A stretch of 64,000 nt of DNA, from the NCBI RefSeq assembly GCF_965137335.1, contig NZ_CBCRZD010000001.1; one strand, 5' to 3'. The DNA is from Empedobacter stercoris. Lineage in GTDB: Bacteria > Bacteroidota > Bacteroidia > Flavobacteriales > Weeksellaceae. Shown piece by piece: positions 35,529-43,688 of the stretch (positions are counted from its first letter, which is position 1; every line of letters starts with the position of its first letter). Below the pieces are notes generated by a model, which was not told the origin of the DNA, ran no database searches, and worked only from the letters and a program-made list of their open reading frames with translations. Both the position numbers and the translations under genes were made by a program.

Positions 35529-36005
35529 ATGCTTAAAGACAAAACTGTATTAAGAAACACTATTGCTGTAATTGTAGGATTAATTGTCATCTATGCAATT
35601 CTTCAATTTGGACTTATATACAATGCGAACAGATTACATTGGGATGATAAAATTTTCCCTGAATGGCGACATGTCATCAAATACTTTTCGCACGGAGAAG
35701 GAAAAAATTTTAAAGTTCAATTCTTTGGATCAATGTTAGCAATTAGCGGAATTGCTGCTTTAGTTGGAGGTGTCATCACCGCATTACTTGTAAAAAGAGC
35801 AAAACAAGCCTACACCATGTTTGTCGGTTTTATTGTTTTAATCGTAGCATTAGGTGATGTATTATTCACACCATATCACCCAACTTGGTACGAAATTGCT
35901 ATTTGTCCTGTTTTATTCTTTTCATCATGGATTGGAGGTTTAATTGTAGATTTGATTTACAAAAAGTTTTTCAAAAAACACAAACCATCAAGCCAATCTT
36001 ATTAA
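35529..36005 (+). CDS. Membrane protein of unknown function (158 aa)
   Basis: Four transmembrane segments are visible (about 12-33, 65-87, 93-112, 120-143) with short loops and a positively charged C-terminus (KKFFKKHKPSSQSY). A conserved-looking loop between helices 1 and 2 contains HWDDKIFPEWRH, rich in charged and aromatic residues. No known family recognised. Nine nt after ridA and nine before pdxA, so it is part of the lptD-ridA-pdxA gene run. Confidence 0.7.
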   Translation: MLKDKTVLRNTIAVIVGLIVIYAILQFGLIYNANRLHWDDKIFPEWRHVIKYFSHGEGKNFKVQFFGSMLAISGIAALVGGVITALLVKRAKQAYTMFVGFIVLIVALGDVLFTPYHPTWYEIAICPVLFFSSWIGGLIVDLIYKKFFKKHKPSSQSY

Positions 36006-36014
36006 AATTAAATT

Positions 36015-37088
36015 ATGTCTGAAAAAGATAGAAAACCAAGAGTTGCCATTTCGATTGGCGATTATAATGGAGTTGGAATAGAAGTTATTCTAAAAACTCT
36101 ACAAGAAAAAGAAATGACAGAGTTTTTTACTCCTGTTATTTTTGGCTCAACAAAACTCTTATCTTACCAAAAAGATAAATTAAAATTTGATCGAATCAAT
36201 TTTCAAGGCATTCAAGATGCAAGTCAAATTGTTGACGGTAAAATAAACGTTGTTAATCTTTGGAAAGATCAAATCGATGTTCATTTTGGTAAAATAACCA
36301 AAGAAGCTGGCGAACATGCTTATCAATCTCTAAAAGCTGCAACACAATCTGTAACAGATGGCTTTACTGATGTTTTAGTAACCGCTCCTATAAACAAAGA
36401 CAATATTCAGTCCGAAGATTTTAATTTTCCTGGACATACAGAATTTTTGGGTGCAGTTTGGGGAGGAAAACCCTTAATGTTTCTGGTTTCAGAAAAACTA
36501 AAAGTCGGTTTGGTTACACAACACATTCCAATAGGTGAAGTAGCAAAAAACATTCATACAAAATCTGTTTACGCTAAAATTCAACAAATTCATAAAAGTT
36601 TAGTAGAAGATTATGCAATTTCAAAACCAAAAATTGCAGTTCTTGGACTTAACCCTCACGCTGGTGATAATGGTTTGTTGGGTTCTGAAGAAAAAGAAAT
36701 TATTTCTCCTGTTATCGAACGATGTATCAACGAAAATCAATTGGTCTTCGGCCCTTATTCAGCTGACAGCTTTTTTAGTCCCCATAATTTAGATGCATTT
36801 GATGCTGTTTTAGCAATGTATCACGACCAAGGTTTGGTAGCCTTCAAAACCATTAGTTTTGATGAAGGTGTAAATTATACAGCTGGATTAAAATTTGTTC
36901 GTACCTCTCCTGATCATGGAACAGCTTACGATATTGCAGGAAAAGGAATTGCAAACGAAGAATCTTTTAAAGAAGCTATTTTTACAGCAATTGAATTGTT
37001 CAAAAACCGAAACGAATATCAAGAGTTAACTAAAAATGTATTGCAACATATTCCTCTAAAACTAGAGAAAGGCGATAATAAAGAATAA
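36015..37088 (+). CDS. pdxA: 4-hydroxythreonine-4-phosphate dehydrogenase
   Basis: 357 aa enzyme of pyridoxal-5'-phosphate synthesis, oxidising 4-phosphohydroxy-L-threonine with NAD. The metal ligands His170 (VTQHIPI), His215 (GLNPHAGDNG) and His270 (MYHDQG) and the substrate His141 (FPGHTEF) are all in place. Length is slightly above the usual 330. Last of the tightly spaced plus-strand run from lptD. Confidence 0.96.
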   Translation: MSEKDRKPRVAISIGDYNGVGIEVILKTLQEKEMTEFFTPVIFGSTKLLSYQKDKLKFDRINFQGIQDASQIVDGKINVVNLWKDQIDVHFGKITKEAGEHAYQSLKAATQSVTDGFTDVLVTAPINKDNIQSEDFNFPGHTEFLGAVWGGKPLMFLVSEKLKVGLVTQHIPIGEVAKNIHTKSVYAKIQQIHKSLVEDYAISKPKIAVLGLNPHAGDNGLLGSEEKEIISPVIERCINENQLVFGPYSADSFFSPHNLDAFDAVLAMYHDQGLVAFKTISFDEGVNYTAGLKFVRTSPDHGTAYDIAGKGIANEESFKEAIFTAIELFKNRNEYQELTKNVLQHIPLKLEKGDNKE

Positions 37089-37136
37089 AAAATTAAAATA
37101 AGTTGTAAAGAGCTATTAATTTTAAATAAATTAGAT

Positions 37137-37144
37137 TATCTTTG
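37137..37144 (+). promoter_or_regulatory. Candidate -7 element for DUF177-rpmF
   Basis: TATCTTTG matches TAnnTTTG and lies 17 nt before the DUF177 start. No clear -33 TTG at the expected distance. Confidence 0.5.
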
Positions 37145-37160
37145 CACACCTTTTTGTGGT

Positions 37161-37742
37161 ATGGACAAGTTGAAAAATTATAATATTATATTTACAAGCT
37201 TGCCTTTTGGTAAGAGTAATTTTACGTTCGAATTATCACAATCGTTCTTTGATTTATTTGAAATTGAGCAAGATTTTGAAAATCCTACGATGATTGCATC
37301 AATCATTTTAGATAAAAAATCAACAATGCTCGAGTTAGAAATTAGCTTAAAAGGAAACATTACTGTTCCTTGCGATTTAACTGGAGAATTGTTTCAGCAA
37401 GAAATTTCGAATAATGCAGAATTAATTGTTAAATTTGGCGACGAGTTTGACGATACTGATTTTGAAATTTGGGTTATTCCTCGTGAAGAATACCAAATCA
37501 ACCTTGCACAAATTCTTTATGAATTAGCAATGTTATCAGTACCATCAAAACGAATTCATCCTGATGTTTTAAATGGAGAAAGTAATTCTGAAATGATAGA
37601 CTTACTTGATCAGTATAGCATTTACGAATTAGACGAAGATGCAGAAAACGATGAGGATGAAGATGAAAACGATAATGGTGATGTCGACGATAATGACGAC
37701 ATAGATCCACGTTGGGCAAAATTGAAAGATTTGAAACCTTAA
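37161..37742 (+). CDS. DUF177 (YceD-like) protein
   Basis: 193 aa. Family members are encoded next to rpmF and are linked to 23S rRNA processing or ribosome assembly. Region SKRIHPDVLN.. resembles the conserved motif before the C-terminus, and the tail is strongly acidic (EDEDENDNGDVDDNDDID), ending in the conserved DPRWAKLKDL. Found 54 nt upstream of rpmF, as expected. Confidence 0.88.
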   Translation: MDKLKNYNIIFTSLPFGKSNFTFELSQSFFDLFEIEQDFENPTMIASIILDKKSTMLELEISLKGNITVPCDLTGELFQQEISNNAELIVKFGDEFDDTDFEIWVIPREEYQINLAQILYELAMLSVPSKRIHPDVLNGESNSEMIDLLDQYSIYELDEDAENDEDEDENDNGDVDDNDDIDPRWAKLKDLKP

Positions 37743-37796
37743 TTGGTTTTTATTATTAAAATAAATTATAGAAATAAAGAAAAAAAGTAGTTAGAT

Positions 37797-37994
37797 ATGG
37801 CACATCCTAAGAGAAGACAGTCGTCAACAAGAAGAGATAAACGTAGAACACACTACAAAATCGAAGCTCCTCAATTAGCAATCGATAAAACAACTGGTGA
37901 AGCACATTTATACCACAGAGCTCATTGGTCTGACGGGAAATTATACTACAAAGGAAAAGTAGTATTAGAAAAAGTACAAGAAGTTACTGAATAA
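37797..37994 (+). CDS. rpmF: 50S ribosomal protein L32
   Basis: 65 aa with the conserved basic start MAHPKRRQSSTRRDKRR and the core CxxC-less fold found in zinc-free L32 proteins (KIEAPQLAIDKTTGEAHLYHRA). The lack of the four zinc-binding cysteines marks the zinc-independent form. Followed by a strong terminator. Confidence 0.96.
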   Translation: MAHPKRRQSSTRRDKRRTHYKIEAPQLAIDKTTGEAHLYHRAHWSDGKLYYKGKVVLEKVQEVTE

Positions 37995-38015
37995 TATAAT
38001 CTTATAAAGATTTTG

Positions 38016-38049
38016 AAGCTGTTTCTATAAAAGAAACAGCTTTTTTTAT
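38016..38049 (+). terminator. Terminator after rpmF
   Basis: Stem AAGCTGTTTCT / AGAAACAGCTT with a five-base loop and a T run. It separates the DUF177-rpmF pair from accB. Confidence 0.88.
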
Positions 38050-38120
38050 TTTTTTTTCAATACCTTTGAAATCGTTTTATTAAAAACAAACATAAAGGTC
38101 AAATAAAAAAACCGCATTAT

Positions 38121-38603
38121 ATGGACATTAAAGACATTCAAAATTTAATTAGATTCGTATCAAAAGCAGAAGTTGCTGAAGTAAGCATCAAACAAGATGA
38201 CATCGAGATTAAAATCAAAACTTTAGCAAGCGTACCTGCGCAAGTTGCGTCTCAACAATTTTATGTACCTCAAGCTCCTGTAGCACAAGCTGCAGCGCCA
38301 CAAGCGCCAGCTGCTGCACCAGCAAACAACTCTACGACTCCATCAGAAGAAGAAAACAGCAATTTAATCACAGTAAAATCTCCTATGATTGGAACATTTT
38401 ACCGTTCAGCTGGCCCAGGAAAAGAACCTTTCGTAGGTGTAGGTGACTCTATCGCTCCAGGTAAAGTATTATGTATTGTTGAAGCAATGAAATTATTCAA
38501 CGAAATTGAATCTGAAGTTTCTGGTAAAATTGTTAAAATCTTAGTGGACGATGCAAGTCCAGTTGAGTACGATCAACCATTATTCTTAGTTGATCCAGCT
38601 TAA
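38121..38603 (+). CDS. accB: Biotin carboxyl carrier protein of acetyl-CoA carboxylase
   Basis: 160 aa. An N-terminal helical domain (1-45), an Ala/Pro-rich linker (48-75), and a biotinyl domain with the biotin attachment Lys124 in EAMKLFNEIE. The thumb region of accB-type domains is present (SAGPGKEPFVGVGD). Paired with accC 20 nt downstream. Confidence 0.96.
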   Translation: MDIKDIQNLIRFVSKAEVAEVSIKQDDIEIKIKTLASVPAQVASQQFYVPQAPVAQAAAPQAPAAAPANNSTTPSEEENSNLITVKSPMIGTFYRSAGPGKEPFVGVGDSIAPGKVLCIVEAMKLFNEIESEVSGKIVKILVDDASPVEYDQPLFLVDPA

Positions 38604-38623
38604 TCAATTACATCTAAAAAATT

Positions 38624-39988
38624 ATGTTTAAGAAGATATTAATCGCTAATAGAGGTGAAATTGCAATGCGTATTATACGTACTGCAAAAGAAATGGGAAT
38701 CAAAACGGTTGCTGTTTACTCTAAAGCGGACGAAACATCTTTACACGTACGTTTCGCAGACGAAGCGGTGTGTATTGGTCCTGCTCCAAGTAAAGATTCA
38801 TACCTAAAAATGGCTAACATCATCGCGGCTGCAGAAATTACAGACGCGGATGCTATTCACCCAGGTTATGGATTCTTATCTGAAAACTCTACTTTTTCTA
38901 AAATCTGTGCATCTAACGGAATAAAATTCATTGGAGCGCCTGCTGATAATATCGACCGTATGGGAGATAAGGCAAATGCTAAAGCTACAATGAAAGAAGC
39001 AGGAGTACCTGTTGTTCCTGGCTCTGACGGTTTGTTAGAAAGCTATGAACAAGCTTTAGAGGTTGCTCGCAAAATAAAATACCCTGTTATGATGAAAGCT
39101 ACTGCCGGTGGTGGTGGTAAAGGGATGCGTGCAATTTGGAAAGAAGAAGATTTATTACATGCATGGGAATCTGCTCGTACAGAAGCTGCAGCAGCTTTTG
39201 GTAACGACGGTATGTACATGGAAAAATTGATTGAAGAACCTCGTCATATCGAAATTCAAGTTGCAAGTGACCAAAACGGTAAAGCTTGTCACTTATCTGA
39301 GCGTGACTGTTCTATTCAACGTCGTAACCAAAAATTAGCAGAAGAAACTCCTTCTCCTATTATGACAGACGATTTACGTAAACGTATGGGGGAAGCAGCA
39401 GTTAAAGCTTGTGAATATATCGGTTATGAAGGTGTTGGTACAATTGAGTTTTTAGTTGATAAACACGGAGACTTCTACTTTATGGAGATGAATACTCGTA
39501 TCCAAGTAGAACACCCAATTACAGAACAAGTAACAGGATTCGACTTAGTTCGCGAACAAATTATGTTAGCAGCTGGTGAACCTATTTCTGGTAAAAACTA
39601 TTACCCTCAAGGACATTCAATCGAATGTCGTATCAATGCAGAAGATCCATACAATGACTTCCGCCCTTCTCCAGGAAAAATCACAAATATTAACATTCCT
39701 GGTGGTAATGGTGTCCGTGTAGATACACACGTATACGCTGGATATACAATTCCACCTAACTACGATTCGATGATTGCAAAATTAATCGTAACAGCACAAA
39801 CACGTGAAGAAGCAATTCAGAAAATGAAACGTGCATTAGGTGAGTTTTATATTGAAGGTATCAAAACAACAATTCCTTTCCATTTACAATTAATGGATCA
39901 TCCAGATTTTGTAGCAGGAAACTATACAACGAAATTTATGGAAGATTTTCAGTTTGATGAATCTTACGCAAATTACGGAGAACTATAA
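38624..39988 (+). CDS. accC: Biotin carboxylase subunit of acetyl-CoA carboxylase
   Basis: 454 aa ATP-grasp enzyme that carboxylates biotin on AccB. The start FKKILIANRGEIAMRIIRT, the glycine-rich loop (ATAGGGGKGMR, 160-169), and the active-site block FMEMNTRIQVEHP are diagnostic. accA and accD are elsewhere. accBC forms a two-gene operon closed by a terminator. Confidence 0.97.
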   Translation: MFKKILIANRGEIAMRIIRTAKEMGIKTVAVYSKADETSLHVRFADEAVCIGPAPSKDSYLKMANIIAAAEITDADAIHPGYGFLSENSTFSKICASNGIKFIGAPADNIDRMGDKANAKATMKEAGVPVVPGSDGLLESYEQALEVARKIKYPVMMKATAGGGGKGMRAIWKEEDLLHAWESARTEAAAAFGNDGMYMEKLIEEPRHIEIQVASDQNGKACHLSERDCSIQRRNQKLAEETPSPIMTDDLRKRMGEAAVKACEYIGYEGVGTIEFLVDKHGDFYFMEMNTRIQVEHPITEQVTGFDLVREQIMLAAGEPISGKNYYPQGHSIECRINAEDPYNDFRPSPGKITNINIPGGNGVRVDTHVYAGYTIPPNYDSMIAKLIVTAQTREEAIQKMKRALGEFYIEGIKTTIPFHLQLMDHPDFVAGNYTTKFMEDFQFDESYANYGEL

Positions 39989-40007
39989 AATTATAGCATC
40001 TAAATAT

Positions 40008-40042
40008 AAAAGTCCAGTAGAATCATCTACTGGACTTTTTTT
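40008..40042 (+). terminator. Terminator after accC
   Basis: Ten-base-pair stem AGTCCAGTAG (40011-40020) / CTACTGGACT (40027-40036) followed by seven Ts. Confidence 0.9.
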
Positions 40043-40149
40043 ATGTCAATCTGACAGATGTTTTCTATTGGCTTAATTATTGAAAATATCAATCAGAATT
40101 TGTGAATGATAAATTATAATCAAGACAACTAAAAATGATTAAAATTTTA

Positions 40150-40157
40150 TACATTTG
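40150..40157 (+). promoter_or_regulatory. Candidate -7 element for tig
   Basis: TACATTTG fits TAnnTTTG and lies 20 nt upstream of the tig ATG. Confidence 0.5.
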
Positions 40158-40176
40158 CACTCCAAATTTAAGGTAG

Positions 40177-41496
40177 ATGAATATTACTAAAAATACAACA
40201 GACAAATTAAACGCAGTATTAACTGTAACTGTTGACAAGGCAGATTATCAAGAGAAAGTAGTTGATGTATTGAACCAATACAGAAAAACAGCTAACATCA
40301 AAGGATTCCGTAAAGGGCAAGTTCCAATGAGTTTTGTAAAAAAACAATACGAGCAAGCTGTTATTTTTGATACAGTTAACGAAATCTTACAAAAAAGTGT
40401 TTCTGACTACATCAACACAGAAAAATTATCAATCTTAGGAAATCCAGTTCCTGTAATGAAAGAAGTTGATTGGAATGCTGATCAATTATCATTTGATTTC
40501 GAATTAGGATTAGCTCCTGAATTTGAGGTTGACTTATCTAAAGTTGAAGTTGAAAGCTACAAAGTAAAAGTTGCTGAAGACGAAATCCAAAAATATATTG
40601 ACAACTTCGCTGCTCGTTTTGGATCATTAAAATCATTAGCTGAAGCTGAAGCTGAAGCAGTATTAAAAGTAGAAGCTGCTGTAGAAGGTCAAGAAGCTAA
40701 ACCAACATTTATCCGTTTAGAAGAATTAAAAGATGCTTCTGCATTTATTGGTAAAAAAGTTGATGATGTTGTAGAAGTAAATTCTAACGATATTTTTGAC
40801 ACTGCTGAAGAAGCTGCTCAACAATTGAACACAGAAGTTACTGAAGAAGGAACTAAAGTAACTTATACGATCAAAGAAATTAACAAAGCTGAAAAAGCAG
40901 AAGTTAACCAAGAATTATTTGATAAAGTTTATGGAGAAGGAGCTGTAGATTCAGAAGAAGCTTTCCGTAACAAAATCAAAGAAGAGTCAGAAAACATGTA
41001 CAACAAAGAATCTGACAAACAAATTATCAACGATGTTGTCGCTAAATTACTAGAGACAGTTCAGTTTGATTTACCAACAGAATTTTTAACTAAATGGTTA
41101 ATTTCTTCTAACGAAAATGTAACTTCTGAAGAACAAGCGAAAGAAGAATTGGCTAAAATGGACAAAGGTTTACGTTACCAATTAATCGAAGCTAAAATTG
41201 CTGAATTGAACAATGTTGAAGTAAATGCTGAAGAAGTAAAAGAAGCTGCTTTTGCTGCGATCAAAGATCAATTAAAAATGTACGGTCAAAATTCTATTCC
41301 AGAAGATACATTACAACAAATTGCAATGTCTGCTTTACAAAATCAGGAAGAATACAACCGTTTATCATACCAAGTGTTTACAGACAAAATGTTAGACATC
41401 TTTAAAAACAATGTAAAATTGAACGAAAAAGAAGTAACATTTGACGAGTTTGTAGACATCATTACTGAAAAAAATAAAGAATTAGCAGAAGCTTAA
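40177..41496 (+). CDS. tig: Trigger factor
   Basis: 439 aa ribosome-associated chaperone. The ribosome-docking signature is intact (IKGFRKGQVPMSFVKK, around residues 38-53). The middle part, where the FKBP-type prolyl isomerase domain sits, is divergent and Glu/Ala/Val-rich (AEAEAEAVLKVEAA), which suggests weak or no isomerase activity. The C-terminal helical arms have the usual alternating charge. It precedes clpP and clpX, the classic tig-clpP-clpX order. Confidence 0.94.
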   Translation: MNITKNTTDKLNAVLTVTVDKADYQEKVVDVLNQYRKTANIKGFRKGQVPMSFVKKQYEQAVIFDTVNEILQKSVSDYINTEKLSILGNPVPVMKEVDWNADQLSFDFELGLAPEFEVDLSKVEVESYKVKVAEDEIQKYIDNFAARFGSLKSLAEAEAEAVLKVEAAVEGQEAKPTFIRLEELKDASAFIGKKVDDVVEVNSNDIFDTAEEAAQQLNTEVTEEGTKVTYTIKEINKAEKAEVNQELFDKVYGEGAVDSEEAFRNKIKEESENMYNKESDKQIINDVVAKLLETVQFDLPTEFLTKWLISSNENVTSEEQAKEELAKMDKGLRYQLIEAKIAELNNVEVNAEEVKEAAFAAIKDQLKMYGQNSIPEDTLQQIAMSALQNQEEYNRLSYQVFTDKMLDIFKNNVKLNEKEVTFDEFVDIITEKNKELAEA

Positions 41497-41546
41497 TCAC
41501 TTCTAAAAAATTCTTTATACCTTTCATTTAAAATCTAAATTGAATA

Positions 41547-42212
41547 ATGAAAAACGTAGGAGAAGAATTTAAAAAATATGCGCTGTTAGACAAAGGAATT
41601 AGCTCTTTACATATGGAGAGTTATATCCAAAACACAACGCCTTACATTGTTGAAGAAAGAAAATTGAACGTTGCACAAATGGACGTTTTCTCTCGATTGA
41701 TGATGGATAGAATTATCTTTTTAGGAACTGCGATTGATGATCAAATTGCAAACATCATTCAAGCGCAATTATTGTTCTTAGAAAGTGTAGATGCCACAAA
41801 AGACATTCAAATTTATGTTAACTCACCAGGTGGTGGTGTTTATGCTGGATTAGGGATTTACGATACGATGCAGTTGGTAAAACCTGATGTTGCAACAATT
41901 TGTACAGGTATGGCCGCTTCTATGGGAGCAGTTCTATTATGTGCAGGAGCAGCAGGAAAACGTTCGGCTCTAAAACACTCTCGCGTAATGATTCACCAAC
42001 CATTAGGTGGTGCTCAAGGTCAAGCAACTGATATGGAAATCACATTGAAAGAAATCTTGAAATTGAAAAAAGAATTATACGACATTCTTGCAACCCATTC
42101 TGGTCAAACTTTCGAGCAAATCGAAAAAGATGGTGAACGTGATTACTGGATGACTTCTATAGAAGCAAAAGAATATGGAATGATTGACGAAGTTTTATTA
42201 CCTCGAAAATAA
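41547..42212 (+). CDS. clpP: ATP-dependent Clp protease proteolytic subunit
   Basis: 221 aa serine peptidase forming tetradecameric chambers. The catalytic triad is Ser125 (GMAASMGAV), His150 (MIHQPLGG) and Asp199 (GERDYWM). An N-terminal propeptide-like stretch of about 30 residues precedes the mature fold. 50 nt after tig. A strong terminator follows, so clpX is under its own promoter. Confidence 0.97.
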   Translation: MKNVGEEFKKYALLDKGISSLHMESYIQNTTPYIVEERKLNVAQMDVFSRLMMDRIIFLGTAIDDQIANIIQAQLLFLESVDATKDIQIYVNSPGGGVYAGLGIYDTMQLVKPDVATICTGMAASMGAVLLCAGAAGKRSALKHSRVMIHQPLGGAQGQATDMEITLKEILKLKKELYDILATHSGQTFEQIEKDGERDYWMTSIEAKEYGMIDEVLLPRK

Positions 42213-42234
42213 TTTCTAATTCAAAAATTATAAC

Positions 42235-42268
42235 AAAAAAGGATTCTAATTATTTAGAATCCTTTTTT
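42235..42268 (+). terminator. Terminator after clpP
   Basis: Stem AAAAAAGGATTCTA (42235-42248) / TAGAATCCTTTTTT (42255-42268) separated by six bases. Confidence 0.9.
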
Positions 42269-42414
42269 GTTTTCTACAAGTAAAAACGTAGTAAATCAAT
42301 AAAAATGAGTAAAAAACAACAGTTATAAAAAGCAGATTATAAAGCCCTATATAAAAACACTTAAAAACATCTACAAATTAACAAAGAAATATTTTCTATC
42401 TAAAACAAAATAAG

Positions 42415-42422
42415 TACCTTTG
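42415..42422 (+). promoter_or_regulatory. Candidate -7 element for clpX
   Basis: TACCTTTG matches TAnnTTTG and would start transcription about 16 nt before the TTG start codon of clpX. The 146 nt between the clpP terminator and this site show no other signal. Confidence 0.55.
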
Positions 42423-42444
42423 CAGCTTAATTAAGTATAAAAAA

Positions 42445-43593
42445 TTGGAAGAAAATAAGTGCTCTTTTTGCGGAAAAAGCAGAAACGAAGTAAATATTTT
42501 AGTGTCTGGAATTGACGGTAATATTTGTGATAATTGTATTGAGCAAGCGCATGGTATTGTTTTAGAAGAATCGAAATTTAATGCAAATAACGATTTGATA
42601 AAACCTCTAACTTTAAAATCACCTAAAGAAATTAAGGAGTTTTTAGATGACTATGTGATTGGTCAAGATCAGGCAAAAAAAATATTGTCTGTTGCAGTTT
42701 ACAATCACTATAAAAGAATATTACTGGACAAAGATAATGATGTTGAGATTGACAAATCGAACGTTATTTTAGTTGGAGAAACTGGAAGTGGAAAAACATT
42801 ATTAGCAAAAACAATTGCTAAATTATTAAATGTACCATTTGCAATTGTTGACGCAACTGTATTGACAGAAGCAGGATATGTAGGAGAAGATGTAGAAAGT
42901 ATTTTAACTCGACTTTTACAAGCTGCAGATTACAATTTAGAACTTGCTGAAAAAGGAATCGTTTTTATCGACGAAGTAGATAAAATAGCACGAAAAAGCG
43001 ATAATCCTTCTATTACTAGAGACGTTTCTGGAGAAGGCGTTCAACAAGCTTTACTTAAAATTCTGGAAGGAACTGTGGTTAATGTTCCACCAAAAGGAGG
43101 ACGTAAACACCCTGACCAAAAATTTATAGAAGTTAATACAAAAGATATTTTATTTATAGCTGGAGGTGCTTTTTCTGGAATTGAAAAACACATTGCAGAT
43201 CGTTTGAAAAAACATGTAATTGGTTTTAAAAACGACGATCAAAAAGAAGTCGAAAATCTTTTGGACGAAGTAAACGCACAAGATTTGAAAAACTTTGGTA
43301 TTATTCCAGAATTAATAGGACGATTACCTATTATTACTTATCTAAAAGCATTAGATAAAGAAGCGATGAGAGCTATTTTGACAGAACCAAAAAACTCGCT
43401 TATCAAACAATATACAAAGCTATTTGCCTTAGATGATAAAGAGCTTGTAGTGACGGACGAAACCCTTAATAAAATTGTAGACCGTGCCAATGAACTAGGG
43501 TTGGGAGCTCGCGGATTGAGAGCAGTTACGGAAGAAATCTTTACTGATCTAATGTATGATATCAAAGATTTACCAAAAAAAGTAATTATATAA
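42445..43593 (+). CDS. clpX: ATP-dependent Clp protease ATP-binding subunit ClpX
   Basis: 382 aa AAA+ unfoldase feeding ClpP. Zinc-binding domain with Cys6, Cys9, Cys28 and Cys31 (KCSFCG, NICDNC), Walker A GETGSGKT (111-118), Walker B GIVFIDEVDKI and the ClpP-docking IGF loop (VIGFKND). It begins with TTG; no ATG precedes the zinc domain in frame, and the -7 element lies just upstream, so TTG is the real start. It ends shortly after KDLPKKVII, without the extra tail of about 25-30 residues seen in many relatives. Confidence 0.95.
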   Translation: MEENKCSFCGKSRNEVNILVSGIDGNICDNCIEQAHGIVLEESKFNANNDLIKPLTLKSPKEIKEFLDDYVIGQDQAKKILSVAVYNHYKRILLDKDNDVEIDKSNVILVGETGSGKTLLAKTIAKLLNVPFAIVDATVLTEAGYVGEDVESILTRLLQAADYNLELAEKGIVFIDEVDKIARKSDNPSITRDVSGEGVQQALLKILEGTVVNVPPKGGRKHPDQKFIEVNTKDILFIAGGAFSGIEKHIADRLKKHVIGFKNDDQKEVENLLDEVNAQDLKNFGIIPELIGRLPIITYLKALDKEAMRAILTEPKNSLIKQYTKLFALDDKELVVTDETLNKIVDRANELGLGARGLRAVTEEIFTDLMYDIKDLPKKVII

Positions 43594-43629
43594 TTATTTG
43601 CATAATAACTTTTTAATAAAAGTTTTGTT

Positions 43630-43637
43630 TATATTTG
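43630..43637 (+). promoter_or_regulatory. Candidate -7 element for the T9SS cargo gene
   Basis: TATATTTG fits TAnnTTTG, 52 nt before the start codon. -33 element not evident. Confidence 0.4.
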
Positions 43638-43688
43638 TATTGATTTTAATAAAATTTAAAGGATGCCTAACCAAAAATAATATAATAT

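Noticed and set aside
42269..42414. Possible small RNA or riboswitch between clpP and clpX
   Set aside because: The stretch is AT-rich without a stable hairpin or terminator of its own; nothing supports an RNA gene.
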